Shown: piece by piece, positions 34,792 through 44,056 of the stretch
How positions within the stretch are numbered: position 1 is the first letter of the stretch
Layout: every line of letters starts with the position of its first letter
From: Paenibacillus woosongensis
GTDB lineage: Bacteria; Bacillota; Bacilli; Paenibacillales; Paenibacillaceae
Assembly: GCF_009725165.1 (NCBI RefSeq)
Contig: NZ_WNZW01000016.1
Coordinates: 40,465 to 104,464, forward strand
Length of the DNA: 64,000 nt
Direction: 5' to 3'
Program-made: the position numbers and the translations under genes
Notes under the pieces: generated by a model
Database searches by the model: none
What the model saw: only the letters and a program-made list of their open reading frames with translations
What the model was told of the DNA's origin: nothing

Positions 34792-35766
34792 GTGCTTACA
34801 AGAGAGAGTTTAGAAAAGAACCAAATAGGCGTTTACGCAGCAGCATTAATTGCGGGAGGGATCGCGGGGTGGGCAAGTCCCCGAATAGGCGCCTTTCTAG
34901 AACCCATGGTTTCCTTTGGGATTGCTGTCCTGTTATTTAGTATGTTTTGTCAAATTCCCTTTCTTAAACTAAAGGAAGCACTTTCTCACGGCCGTTTCAT
35001 GGGAGCCCTACTGCTTGTAAACTTTGTTTTCATTCCCTTGCTGGTATACATATTAATTCAGGTTTTTCCTCAGCCAAGCCCCGTTCTGATTGGAGTTTGC
35101 TTAGTACTTCTCACTCCATGCATCGATTATGTTATTGTTTTTACTCAATTAGGCAAAGGGAATGAGAAGTTAATGCTTGCGTCCACGCCGGTGCTTTTTA
35201 TCGTACAGATGATTATGCTGCCTTTTTACCTTTGGCTGTTCATTGGTCAAGAGGCCGCCCAAATCGTAAGAGTTGCTCCTTTCATTGAAGCTTTTATTTA
35301 TTTAATCGTTGTCCCTTTTTTGTTTGCCTTAGCCGTCCAGTTATCAGCAAATAAACATTCACGCGGCCTTAAATTATTGGACTTTACAGCATGGCTCCCG
35401 GTGCCGCTAATGGCACTCGTGCTCTTTTTGGTCATAGGCTCTCAAGTGGACCGAATTGTCAAGGATTTTGATGTCATTATCGCTGTGATCCCGATTTATG
35501 TATTATTCCATATCGTTTCGCCATTAGCTTCGCGAATCATCTCATCGGCGTTTCGAATCGGACCGTCAGATGGCAGAGCGCTGATTTTTAGTGCAGGGAC
35601 TCGCAATTCCCTTGTAGTGCTTCCACTTGCCCTGACCTTGCCAGGGGGGATGGCTACAATTGCGGCGTCTGTCATAGTAACCCAAACCGTCATTGAATTA
35701 ATCGCGGAGCTAGTGTATATCAAAATTGTGCCTAATTTAATATACCGAGATCTAAAAGCCGCATGA
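34792..35766 (+). CDS. ACR3/bile-acid-symporter-like efflux carrier (arsenic resistance protein family)
   Basis: 324-residue, about ten-helix membrane carrier. The LTPCIDYVIVFTQLGKGNEKLMLASTP segment corresponds to the ACR3 region with its conserved cysteine, and GTRNSLVVLPLALTLP to the last functional loop, so it belongs to the ACR3/BASS superfamily subgroup often annotated as arsenic resistance protein. The GTG start has AGGAG eight bases upstream. It is divergent from the metal-sensing repressor, which fits arsenite or other metalloid efflux; the exact substrate is inferred. Confidence 0.8.
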   Translation: MLTRESLEKNQIGVYAAALIAGGIAGWASPRIGAFLEPMVSFGIAVLLFSMFCQIPFLKLKEALSHGRFMGALLLVNFVFIPLLVYILIQVFPQPSPVLIGVCLVLLTPCIDYVIVFTQLGKGNEKLMLASTPVLFIVQMIMLPFYLWLFIGQEAAQIVRVAPFIEAFIYLIVVPFLFALAVQLSANKHSRGLKLLDFTAWLPVPLMALVLFLVIGSQVDRIVKDFDVIIAVIPIYVLFHIVSPLASRIISSAFRIGPSDGRALIFSAGTRNSLVVLPLALTLPGGMATIAASVIVTQTVIELIAELVYIKIVPNLIYRDLKAA

Positions 35767-35786
35767 TTGCGGCCTTTTTTGTTTTA
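35754..35786 (+). terminator. Intrinsic terminator after the carrier gene
   Basis: AAGCCGCA-TGAT-TGCGGCC hairpin followed by six T. Confidence 0.85.
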
Positions 35787-35851
35787 ACGATATATGATTT
35801 TGTCAAAATCTTGGATAACTGCCGGGGGATTAGGGTAAATAAAGCAGTATG

Positions 35852-35905
35852 TTGACAGCAGTGAGAAGTGAGGAATATACTATATATGAATAGTTGCTCA
35901 TGTAT
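35852..35905 (+). promoter_or_regulatory. Promoter and probable metal-repressor operator of the P1B-ATPase gene
   Basis: TTGACA (35852-35857), 18-bp spacer, TATACT (35876-35881), followed at the start site by an imperfect inverted repeat ATATGAATAGTTGCTCATGT (35884-35903) of the SmtB/CadC operator type. Confidence 0.6.
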
Positions 35906-35934
35906 AGCTTTTACTGATGAGGTGAGATAAATAT

Positions 35935-38148
35935 ATGGAAACAGGTACATCCGCAGTTAAGCGAAAACTGGTGTTGGAAGGTCTGGACTGCGCAAATTGT
36001 GCTATGAAAATCGAGAACGGTGTCCAGAAGATTGACGGGGTTTCTGCTTGTTCGGTGAATTTTGCAAATAAAACGTTGACGATGGAGATGGCCTCGGATC
36101 GTTCGGAGGACATTCTTGAGCAGACGAAGAAAAAAATTCGTACACTCGAGCCGGGCATCAAAGTATTGGAATACGGAACGGCGGGAAGCCATAAGGCGGG
36201 AGCCTCCAAACATAATCACGCTCACAGCCATGATCACGGTGCCGAAGCGGCGGATGAGGGACATGGACATTCCCATGACCATGGAGCCCAAAATATCAAA
36301 ATCATGGTCGCCCGGCTACTAACAGGTCTTGCCATTGGCGTGTTGGCGTTTGCGTTACCGCTGAGCCGGGAGCTTGAACTGATCCTGTTTATTGCGTCCT
36401 ATCTCATTGTAGGCGGAGATATTGTATTCAAAGCGCTGAAGAACATCGTAAGAGGTCAAGTGTTCGACGAATACTTCCTCATGTCAATCGCGACTGTCGG
36501 CGCTTTTGTGATCGGGGAGTATCCTGAAGGTGTAGCTGTTATGCTCTTTTATCAGGTTGGTGAGCTGTTCCAAAGCATTGCCGTCAACCGGTCGCGAAAA
36601 TCAATCAGCGCATTGATGGATATCAGACCAGACTTCGCCAATTTGAAAACAGGCAACGAGATCAAACGTGTGAGTCCGGAAGAGGTGCGTATCGGCGATT
36701 TGATTATCGTGCGGCCTGGTGAAAAGGTACCTCTTGACGGTAAAGTCATCGAGGGGAATTCGGCAATGGATACCTCGGCGCTGACTGGCGAGTCCGTGCC
36801 ACGGGAAGTGGCTGCGGGGGATGATGTGCTGAGCGGATTCATCAACAAAAACGGCGTACTGACGATCGAGATCTCAAAGGTATTTGGGGAGTCTACCGTT
36901 GCCAAAATTTTGGATTTAGTGGAGAACGCAAGCAGTAAAAAGGCACCAACGGAAAATTTTATTACGAAATTCGCGCGTTACTATACGCCGTTTGTCGTCA
37001 TTGTCGCTGCATTGCTGGCCGTTGTGCCTCCGCTGCTCTTCAGCGGAGCGACCTTCTCGGATTGGGTGTACCGGGCTTTGGTGTTCCTGGTCATTTCCTG
37101 CCCTTGCGCCCTAGTGGTTTCGATCCCGCTCGGCTTCTTTGGGGGCATAGGAGCTTCGTCCAAGAACGGCGTCCTGGTTAAGGGCAGCAATTACCTGGAA
37201 GCGTTGAACGATGTCAAGTACGTCGTTTTTGATAAAACGGGAACGCTCACCAAAGGTGAATTTAAAGTAAACGGCATTTATCCGCAAAACGGATGGTCCG
37301 AACAAGCACTGCTGCGCCAAGCTGCTTTTGCCGAAATGCACTCTACCCATCCTATTGCAGAGTCGATCAAGGAAGCTTACGGACAGGAATTGAATGAAGA
37401 GCTGCTTTCGGGTTACAACGAAATATCGGGACACGGCATTCAGGTTATGTTCGAGGGCAAGGAAGTGCTGGCCGGGAACGCGAAGCTCATGATACGGGAA
37501 AATGTTGATTTTACCGCACCATCCGAGCTGGGCACCATCGTGCATATTGCGGTCGACAAACAGTATGCCGGATATTTGGTCATTGCCGACGAAGTCAAAG
37601 AGGACTCGGCACGGGCGATCCGTTCGCTGAAAAATCTTGGCGTGAAGAAAATTGTCATGCTGACGGGCGACATCAAGGCAGTGGGGCAGGCGGTTGGCAA
37701 AAAATTGGGGGTGGACGAGGTTCGCTCCGAACTGCTGCCGCAGCATAAGGTCGAAGAGCTAGAGAAGATTGACCGCCAAAAATCGAGCAAAAAAGAAAAG
37801 ATCGTGTTCGTCGGCGACGGAATCAACGACACGCCGGTTTTGGCCAGAGCCGACGTCGGCGTGGCCATGGGCGGCCTCGGGTCTGACGCTTCCATTGAAG
37901 CCGCTGATATCGTCATTATGACCGACGAGCCTTCCAAGCTGGCTTCTGCGATCCATATTGCGAAGAGAACCCGGCGCATCGTATGGCAGAACATCCTTTT
38001 CGCACTGCTCGTCAAAGCGGTCTTCCTGCTCCTGGGCGCGTTCGGGATTGCGACGATGTGGGAGGCGGTGTTCTCGGATGTGGGCGTTACTCTGCTCGCT
38101 GTATTGAACGCCATGCGCGTATTGAAGATCAGGCCTAATTTGATTTAG
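35935..38148 (+). CDS. cadA: P1B-2 type heavy-metal ATPase (Zn/Cd/Pb exporter, CadA/ZntA-like)
   Basis: 737-residue ATP-driven exporter. Order: N-terminal metal-binding domain with LDCANCAMKIE, a His-rich linker (HNHAHSHDH and GHGHSHDH), membrane helices, actuator TGES, CPC motif in ISCPCALVVS, phosphorylation motif FDKTGTLT (D433), HTHPIA-like STHPIAESI, nucleotide/hinge motif GDGINDTPVLA, and the C-terminal helix Asp in FSDVGVTLLAVLNAMR, which specifies divalent Zn/Cd/Pb. The ATG follows GAGGTGA. It probably confers resistance under control of the nearby ArsR-type repressor. Confidence 0.93.
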   Translation: METGTSAVKRKLVLEGLDCANCAMKIENGVQKIDGVSACSVNFANKTLTMEMASDRSEDILEQTKKKIRTLEPGIKVLEYGTAGSHKAGASKHNHAHSHDHGAEAADEGHGHSHDHGAQNIKIMVARLLTGLAIGVLAFALPLSRELELILFIASYLIVGGDIVFKALKNIVRGQVFDEYFLMSIATVGAFVIGEYPEGVAVMLFYQVGELFQSIAVNRSRKSISALMDIRPDFANLKTGNEIKRVSPEEVRIGDLIIVRPGEKVPLDGKVIEGNSAMDTSALTGESVPREVAAGDDVLSGFINKNGVLTIEISKVFGESTVAKILDLVENASSKKAPTENFITKFARYYTPFVVIVAALLAVVPPLLFSGATFSDWVYRALVFLVISCPCALVVSIPLGFFGGIGASSKNGVLVKGSNYLEALNDVKYVVFDKTGTLTKGEFKVNGIYPQNGWSEQALLRQAAFAEMHSTHPIAESIKEAYGQELNEELLSGYNEISGHGIQVMFEGKEVLAGNAKLMIRENVDFTAPSELGTIVHIAVDKQYAGYLVIADEVKEDSARAIRSLKNLGVKKIVMLTGDIKAVGQAVGKKLGVDEVRSELLPQHKVEELEKIDRQKSSKKEKIVFVGDGINDTPVLARADVGVAMGGLGSDASIEAADIVIMTDEPSKLASAIHIAKRTRRIVWQNILFALLVKAVFLLLGAFGIATMWEAVFSDVGVTLLAVLNAMRVLKIRPNLI

Positions 38149-38161
38149 GGGACTTAAGGGG

Positions 38162-38782
38162 ATGAACAATCGCTGGAATAAGTTAATCTATCGGGCGGGA
38201 GCTCCGTTTTACGATGTTTTATTTAATGCAGGCCCATTCGCCCGGGTTAGAAAAAAGGTTTTTGCTGATTTGGCTCTAGAACCCGGCCAGCGCGTACTGT
38301 TGGTTGGGGTAGGGACTGGGGCCGATCTGCGTTTTTTCTGCGGAAAGACGCTTGAAATTACAGCTGTCGATCTCTCGCCGGCTATGCTTGCTCAGGCGAA
38401 ATCAAAAGCAGGCAAAAACGAGCACATCCGGTTTTTGGAGATGGATGCTCAGGATCTGCGATTCGCTGACCAGTCCTTCGACCTGGTGATTGCAAGCCTG
38501 ATTTTGTCGGTCGTTCCCGACGAACACAAATGCATGTCGGAGCTAGTTCGTGTTACAAAGGAGCGAGGCAGCATCGTCATTTTCGACAAGTTCAAGGGCG
38601 GGGAAGGGAAAATGCCGCTGATTATGCGTATGCTGCGGCCGCTCGTGGCCGTATTGGGCACCGATATCGGCCGGAATTACCAGGCGATCCTGAAGCCGCA
38701 TCTTGAAGGGTTGAACATTCGAGAGGACAGCCCTGCCATGTTCGGGGATATGTATCGTAAAATCGTGCTTGAACGAAAATGA
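38162..38782 (+). CDS. Class I SAM-dependent methyltransferase (UbiE/PhcB-like)
   Basis: 206-residue Rossmann methyltransferase. Motif I VLLVGVGTGADLRFF, motif II ITAVDLSPAMLAQAKSKAG and motif III FDLVIASLILSVVPDEHKCMSELVRV are clear; the N terminus (WNKLIYRAGAPFYDVLFN) resembles the small phospholipid or arsenite-like methyltransferases. It begins 14 bp after the P1B-ATPase gene, so it is cotranscribed. Its three-cysteine arsenite site is not seen, so ArsM activity is unlikely; the link to metal export is unexplained. Confidence 0.85.
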   Translation: MNNRWNKLIYRAGAPFYDVLFNAGPFARVRKKVFADLALEPGQRVLLVGVGTGADLRFFCGKTLEITAVDLSPAMLAQAKSKAGKNEHIRFLEMDAQDLRFADQSFDLVIASLILSVVPDEHKCMSELVRVTKERGSIVIFDKFKGGEGKMPLIMRMLRPLVAVLGTDIGRNYQAILKPHLEGLNIREDSPAMFGDMYRKIVLERK

Positions 38783-38801
38783 AGTTTTGTTCTTTCTTTA
38801 C

Positions 38802-38850
38802 AGCCAAAATTGTGCCCTTTAATGAAGGCCGCAGTTTTGGCTATTTTTAC
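38802..38850 (+). terminator. Terminator of the metal-resistance operon
   Basis: AGCCAAAATTGTGCCCTT pairs with AAGGCCGCAGTTTTGGCT (one mismatch, G-U pairs), loop TAATG, followed by TTTTT. Confidence 0.85.
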
Positions 38851-39053
38851 GCCTTAATCATCGTATGATATCTTCCACCTTTAAACCAGGCTTCCAAAAA
38901 AGTAATCTCTCGCTTTAATCTACAATACTTATGTACTAAAATATGAGTATATATTATATTAATTTTTAGTTAATTAGCCAATCTTAAGCAAATACCATCT
39001 CGGCGGTGCTAAGCATCTTCGAACCAAATTACAAGTTTGAGGAGGGGATTCAT

Positions 39054-39617
39054 TTGGGAAAACAATTTCCGGCCATGCTTCCAGAGCACATGGCCTTTAT
39101 CCGAAAGCAGCATCTATTCTTTGTCGGAACGGCACCTATGTCACGGGATGGGCATGTCAATCTGTCACCGAAGGGATATGACAGTTTTAGGATTTTGTCC
39201 GAGTCTAAGGTAGCGTATTTGGATTTAACCGGCAGCGGCAATGAGACCAGCGCCCATCTCGAAGAGAACGGTCGAATCACGATCATGTTCTGTGCATTTC
39301 AGGGGCCTCCGAACATCTTACGCCTATACGGAAATGGAACAGTAGTTCTCCCAGAGGACAGCAAATGGGAGGAGTTATACGGATTGTTCGATCCGTTGCC
39401 TGGAGTCCGGCAGATCATTACGGTCGATATACATAAAGTCCAGACATCCTGCGGTTATTCTGTGCCTTTCATGTCGTACGAGAAAGAGCGGGACACACTC
39501 CGGCGATGGGCGGAGCAAAAGGGCGAAGATGACCTGCAAAGTTACTGGCGTGAAAAGAATATGAGCAGTCTAGACCAATTGCCGACGTCTCTTGGCAAAC
39601 GCCTAGGGACAAAGTAA
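39054..39617 (+). CDS. Pyridoxamine 5'-phosphate oxidase-fold flavoprotein
   Basis: 187-residue split-barrel protein. FFVGTAPMSRDGHVNLSPKGYDSFRIL and KVAYLDLTGSGNETSAHLEENGRITIMFCAFQGPPNILRLYGNG are the family's FMN-binding strands, in the subgroup of uncharacterised PNPOx-like proteins rather than PdxH. The TTG at 39054 follows GGAGGGGAT and is preferred; the frame is open to 39006. The reaction is unknown. Confidence 0.8.
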   Translation: MGKQFPAMLPEHMAFIRKQHLFFVGTAPMSRDGHVNLSPKGYDSFRILSESKVAYLDLTGSGNETSAHLEENGRITIMFCAFQGPPNILRLYGNGTVVLPEDSKWEELYGLFDPLPGVRQIITVDIHKVQTSCGYSVPFMSYEKERDTLRRWAEQKGEDDLQSYWREKNMSSLDQLPTSLGKRLGTK

Positions 39618-39653
39618 TCACAGCACAAATTCAAAAAAATGAGGAAATTACCC

Positions 39654-40880
39654 ATGAGAAAATGGCTTGTATGCACGTTAGCTATTATGCTGAGCGTAGC
39701 TGCGTTGACTCCCTCTATCTATGCTTCTGGAGTCCGAGTATCCGTGGATGGACGTAACGTTCAATTCCTGGATGAGCACCCCTATGTCGATCAGAGGTTC
39801 AACCTTACAATGGTTCCACTTGCTTTTATATCCGACAAGCTCGGAGCTGCTACGGAATGGGACGGCAAATTAAAACAAATCACGATCTCGCTTAACCGTG
39901 ACACTGTTATCTTGGTAATTGGCGACCATCATGCACTGGTCAACGGAAAAAGAGTAGACTTTGATGGGGCCGCAGTGCTCAAAAACGGCCGAACGATGGT
40001 TCCGCTGCGTTTTATAAGTGAAGCCCTGCATGCAAATGTAGAGTGGCAGCCCAAGCACAAGCTGGTGAGCATTATGAGCTCCGTAGGCAATGTTCCGAAA
40101 GGAACATGGATATGGGATACTCATTTCATCAAGCAGGATCAAGAGAAAATGATAAGCTTCGCAAAAATGAAGGGCGTGACATCTATTTACCTTCAGGTGA
40201 ATAGAGATATTGATTCAATGATATATGAGGAATTTATACGAAAAGCCAAACGTGAAGGAATATTAGTGGAAGCACTTGAAGGGCGCCCCGAATGGGTCTA
40301 TAAGTCCGGGCAGGAGGATATTCAAAAATTCATCGAATGGGTTAAAACCTACAATTCCTCTGTTGGCCCCGAAGCAAGCTTTACGGGACTGCATTTCGAT
40401 ATTGAACCTTATGCGCTTGACGAATGGACTAAGGTCAACAAAGTGATTCTTGAGAGCTGGATGGACAATTTGAGACTGATCGAAAAAGAAACCAAAGGCA
40501 GCGGCTTGCAAATTACTATGGACGTTCCGTATTGGCTAAATACGGTTCATGTACCCGGAACGAATTACAGCATGAGCGCATGGCTGCTGGAAAAGTTCGA
40601 TTGCCTCGTCATCATGAATTATCGGAATCATGCGTTAGGCGATAATGGAATTGTGGAAAATGCACAGGACATGCTGAGAGAAGCCTCCACGCTCAAGAAG
40701 AAAATTGTTATTGCCGTTGAAACGGTTAAAAGCAAAGAAGGGCCGCGGGTCTCATTTTATTCCATGAGCAATGAAGTGATGGAAAAGGAGCTTCAGTCCG
40801 CCCATAATAAATTGGCAAGCTACGAAAGCTATGCTGGCTTTGCCATTCACGATTTCAAAGGCTGGCAGGATATGAAATAA
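39654..40880 (+). CDS. Secreted protein: copper-amine-oxidase-N (stalk) domain plus glycosidase-like TIM barrel
   Basis: 408-residue exported protein. After the signal peptide (to about SIYA) comes a copper amine oxidase N-terminal-like domain (VSVDGRNVQFLDEHPYVDQRFNLTMVPLAFISDKLGA, RTMVPLRFISEALHANVEW), a common surface module in Paenibacillus. The rest is a TIM-barrel-like domain with FTGLHFDIEPYALDEW, similar in style to the D-x-E site of GH18-type enzymes, then TMDVPYWLNT and VIMNYRNHALG. Enzyme activity is possible but unproven. The start at 39654 follows GAGGAAA. Confidence 0.72.
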   Translation: MRKWLVCTLAIMLSVAALTPSIYASGVRVSVDGRNVQFLDEHPYVDQRFNLTMVPLAFISDKLGAATEWDGKLKQITISLNRDTVILVIGDHHALVNGKRVDFDGAAVLKNGRTMVPLRFISEALHANVEWQPKHKLVSIMSSVGNVPKGTWIWDTHFIKQDQEKMISFAKMKGVTSIYLQVNRDIDSMIYEEFIRKAKREGILVEALEGRPEWVYKSGQEDIQKFIEWVKTYNSSVGPEASFTGLHFDIEPYALDEWTKVNKVILESWMDNLRLIEKETKGSGLQITMDVPYWLNTVHVPGTNYSMSAWLLEKFDCLVIMNYRNHALGDNGIVENAQDMLREASTLKKKIVIAVETVKSKEGPRVSFYSMSNEVMEKELQSAHNKLASYESYAGFAIHDFKGWQDMK

Positions 40881-40956
40881 GAAGCTGCTAGTATTTTGAT
40901 GAAGGAAAAAGAGTATCTTAATTGAGTCTGATGCAGGCCGCCGGGAGGGAAAAGGA

Positions 40957-42858
40957 TTGCAACTGCTGTATGTGTGGACCAAAAGTGATAGCCTGGTTAT
41001 AAAAGGGGAGGGAATGCATTTTCATAGCGAATACCGCTTCGAATATTTACCTGAACAAGGTGAACTTTATGTAAAAAGGAACCCGTTTTTTATCGAGAAT
41101 TTTTTTTCGGAAATTACGGATTTTGATCAGGTGACAGCTATTGTGGGGCGTAATGGCACTGGGAAAACGTCACTTCTGCGTTTTATGATTTCTTTACTGG
41201 CTAACGGTAATGAGGGCTTTGCAGCAAAAATCTTAGAAGAGCCCATTCTTTGTGTTTTTCGTTTATTTGGGCACGATGAGTTGATTGTGGTACACAATCC
41301 AGACCTGAAGCTTGTCGGGGGCAATTATGAGGAGAATCATATTTCAGTATTCGAACCCGATTATTTTAGAAGATCTTATATAGTTAAGGACTCTGAGGCT
41401 TTTTTCAACAATCTTTCGGTAGTTTTGTATTCTAACATCTTCGACCATTCTGCCATCAAGAACGGTAACAGGCTGATCGATATGACAACAAATACGCTCC
41501 TTTCAAAATCTATTCACAATGATCCTCAAGCTCATGAAACACTAGCACATAAGTATGACGATATTCGGAGGCAAATAGATTTCTTTTTGGAACAGGGAAA
41601 TTCTTCATTTTGGACTATCCCTTTTGAGGTGCCAAAAGAAATGTATTTTCGTTTTTCACGTTTGTTGCAAAGACTTGAAGAAAATTTAAGATTAGACATC
41701 ATCAACTTCGGGTCTGGTATAAATGAAGAACAATCCTCTTTTGAAGGTTATCTCTATAAAGCATATAACAAGATGGAAAAATACGATATTTATAACGGAG
41801 TCCAAAAGGATATAAGTGTAGAAGGGATCAAGTCTTTCACTATGGTGTTTTTACTCCTATTATATGAAGTGTACCGTGAATCCCCTCACACATGCACAGA
41901 AAAAATTAACCGTTTTATTGATGAGTATGAATTAGACCCCGAAAATGATATTGGTTATGAGATATTTAGCAATTTTGTGGGGTTATTGACGGAAAGGCTG
42001 CCAAGAGAAGATGATAATAGACGATTCTTGGAGAAGGCTGAAGTGCTTGAAATTGTATATGATGAACTTATTGAGCTAATTATGGACAATGTTATATTCA
42101 TGGAAGATGGTGCTATAAGAGCCCAGTTAGTTTCGAACGAAAGCCCGGCATCTACAGTTCTCTCGATCTTGAGAAAAGGGAATCAAAAAGTAAGCATTGA
42201 TTTTGATTTGGATTGGCCGGATCTAAGTTCTGGAGAAAAATCACTTCTCACCATGTACGCACGGCTATATGAGTCGTTCTCTTTAAACATCGAACAAGAG
42301 CATATTCTTCTTATGATCGATGAAGGCGAGTTATATATGCATCCGCAATGGCAACGCAGATTCATCAAAGAACTAATAGATTTTTCTACTGAATATTGCT
42401 GTGTACAGCAGCAGAAGACTTTGGATATCGTCCTGACAACCAACTCTCCTTTTTTAATTTCTGACTTGCCGCATGCTAATATCGTGTTCCTTCAAGCAAC
42501 CGAAAATGGTGCCACAGTGGTCGGGGGACTTGAGGATCATCGGCAATCCTTTGCGGCTAATATACATACATTGTTGTCAGATGCCTTTTTTTTGCCTGAC
42601 GGACTACTCGGTGAATTTGCCAAGCAAAAGATCAACCGACTTGTTCATGAATTATACCAGGATGATATCGCAGATATTAGGGAAAAGGAAAGCCGCATAA
42701 GAAAACAAATTGAAATTATTGGAGAGCCTGTTATTCGTAATAAATTGATCTCTGTCCTGGAGGACCGGCTGCGCATTCAAAATCAATCATTCCAACAGCT
42801 GGTAAACAGAATATCGGATCTAGAGGCTGAAGTTCGGTCATTGAAAGGGAAGCAATAA
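40957..42858 (+). CDS. Septu-like AAA/SMC-type ATPase (PtuA-like)
   Basis: 633-residue cytoplasmic ATPase of a predicted two-gene anti-phage system. Walker A is GRNGTGKTS (about residues 64-72), signature LSSGEKSLL, Walker B ILLMIDEGELYMHPQWQ and switch loop LTTNSPFLISDLP, an OLD/SMC-like arrangement with a helical middle part and a C-terminal coiled coil. The TTG start has GGGAGGGAAAAGGA upstream. Its stop abuts the ATG of an HNH nuclease gene, the ptuA-ptuB layout. In Septu the ATPase holds the nuclease inactive until phage nucleotide changes. AT-rich compared with flanking genes. Confidence 0.82.
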   Translation: MQLLYVWTKSDSLVIKGEGMHFHSEYRFEYLPEQGELYVKRNPFFIENFFSEITDFDQVTAIVGRNGTGKTSLLRFMISLLANGNEGFAAKILEEPILCVFRLFGHDELIVVHNPDLKLVGGNYEENHISVFEPDYFRRSYIVKDSEAFFNNLSVVLYSNIFDHSAIKNGNRLIDMTTNTLLSKSIHNDPQAHETLAHKYDDIRRQIDFFLEQGNSSFWTIPFEVPKEMYFRFSRLLQRLEENLRLDIINFGSGINEEQSSFEGYLYKAYNKMEKYDIYNGVQKDISVEGIKSFTMVFLLLLYEVYRESPHTCTEKINRFIDEYELDPENDIGYEIFSNFVGLLTERLPREDDNRRFLEKAEVLEIVYDELIELIMDNVIFMEDGAIRAQLVSNESPASTVLSILRKGNQKVSIDFDLDWPDLSSGEKSLLTMYARLYESFSLNIEQEHILLMIDEGELYMHPQWQRRFIKELIDFSTEYCCVQQQKTLDIVLTTNSPFLISDLPHANIVFLQATENGATVVGGLEDHRQSFAANIHTLLSDAFFLPDGLLGEFAKQKINRLVHELYQDDIADIREKESRIRKQIEIIGEPVIRNKLISVLEDRLRIQNQSFQQLVNRISDLEAEVRSLKGKQ

Positions 42859-43896
42859 ATGATCAAAATAAATGATGCTGGCCATGCAAATATTAAAAAA
42901 GAACATTTGAGCTATTTTAAAAAACAAGGTCTTGATTTACTAAGGAAGTATGCAGGTCAAAAGTATAAGCACCCGTTTGAAAAGAAGGTAATGGAATATT
43001 TGCGAGATAATTATGAAAAAGTATTAATTGGGAATCCGGAAGTGCTGGCTGATACGATCATTACAATCAATAAGTTGACTAGCGGACACCCATTCTCAAA
43101 AACAACGAATCGCAAACTGCAGGCTGTATTCGACTACGACATTTTTAGTAATCGCTCACCTGGGGTGAAAGGGACAAATTGGGGTGGTTACTTACTTGTC
43201 AAAAATCTTGGGGTCGGGACTTGTCCCTACTGTAATCGGCAGTACATCACCACGATTCGGAACAGGGTTCGAAGAAAGAAGGGCACCCGAAAATCTCTTT
43301 GGGAAGGACAGACCAGAGGAACATTAGATCACTTTTATGATAAGAAACGTTATCCATATCTGGCCATATCTCTGTATAACTTGATTCCAAGCTGTAAAGT
43401 ATGCAATTCGGATTTCAAGGGTCGCCAAGAGATGACAATGACTGATTTTATTCATCCTTACAAAGAAGAGTTTGGTTCAGAAGTAAGATTTACGATTGTA
43501 CCTAATGGGGGAACCGCCGGTCAGCCCTATGATGTTACTTTCCTTCTAGGCAATAATACGGAGGAGTTCCATATCGACTTCCGTTACCTGTCACCTGATC
43601 CAGACTTCACTCGACGCGCCAAGCAAAATATTGAGCTTTTTAAGATCAAGGAGCTATATAATTTCCATAAAGAAGAAGTAAGAGAACTACTTCAGAAATC
43701 GCAGCATTATACGTCTGATTATATCGATACGATTCTCAGTCAATCAGGCACTCTCTTTAATTCTCGTGAGGAGGTCGTTAGATTCGTCATCGGCAACTTC
43801 GCTCATGGGGCAAATCATGATCGACGTACTCTATCGAAGTTCACTTCAGACATCGCGGACGAGTTAGGGCTTCTGAAGTATTTGGATACAAGATAA
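42859..43896 (+). CDS. Septu-like HNH endonuclease (PtuB-like)
   Basis: 345-residue nuclease partner. The HNH core shows the paired zinc cysteines GTCPYCNRQY and SCKVCN, with the catalytic stretch GTLDHFYDKKRYPYLAISLYNLIPSC between them (H of LDHF, N of LYN). The N-terminal 100 residues and the C-terminal helical part do not match a domain I know. It starts immediately after the ATPase stop codon (TAA-ATG), indicating strict coexpression. It is larger than retron-associated PtuB proteins. A terminator follows at 43996. Confidence 0.8.
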   Translation: MIKINDAGHANIKKEHLSYFKKQGLDLLRKYAGQKYKHPFEKKVMEYLRDNYEKVLIGNPEVLADTIITINKLTSGHPFSKTTNRKLQAVFDYDIFSNRSPGVKGTNWGGYLLVKNLGVGTCPYCNRQYITTIRNRVRRKKGTRKSLWEGQTRGTLDHFYDKKRYPYLAISLYNLIPSCKVCNSDFKGRQEMTMTDFIHPYKEEFGSEVRFTIVPNGGTAGQPYDVTFLLGNNTEEFHIDFRYLSPDPDFTRRAKQNIELFKIKELYNFHKEEVRELLQKSQHYTSDYIDTILSQSGTLFNSREEVVRFVIGNFAHGANHDRRTLSKFTSDIADELGLLKYLDTR

Positions 43897-43995
43897 CAAA
43901 AATGTTCCATTACGCTTGCGAAGAAGTAGTTGAAGTAGACGAGTCGGGATAAAAATATGGGATTTGCGATGCAAATCCAACTGACGAAAATATAG

Positions 43996-44031
43996 AAAAA
44001 ATGCTCATGTTCGGCGCATGAGCATTTTTCA
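43996..44031. terminator. Bidirectional terminator between the nuclease gene and the ArsR-rhodanese gene
   Basis: AAAAATGCTCATG pairs with CATGAGCATTTTT, with a TTCGGCG loop, between convergent genes. A smaller GGATTTGC/GCAAATCC hairpin precedes it at 43960-43978. Confidence 0.85.
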
Positions 44032-44056
44032 ATTGATGGACTTGAACGCATCCATT

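Noticed and set aside
37440..38114. 224-codon minus-strand Ser/Thr-rich frame inside the P1B-ATPase gene
   Set aside because: Shadow of a strongly conserved ATPase region (hinge motif and last helices); composition is not protein-like.
38162..38782. Arsenite methyltransferase ArsM
   Set aside because: The conserved cysteines of ArsM are not present, so only a general class I methyltransferase call is justified.
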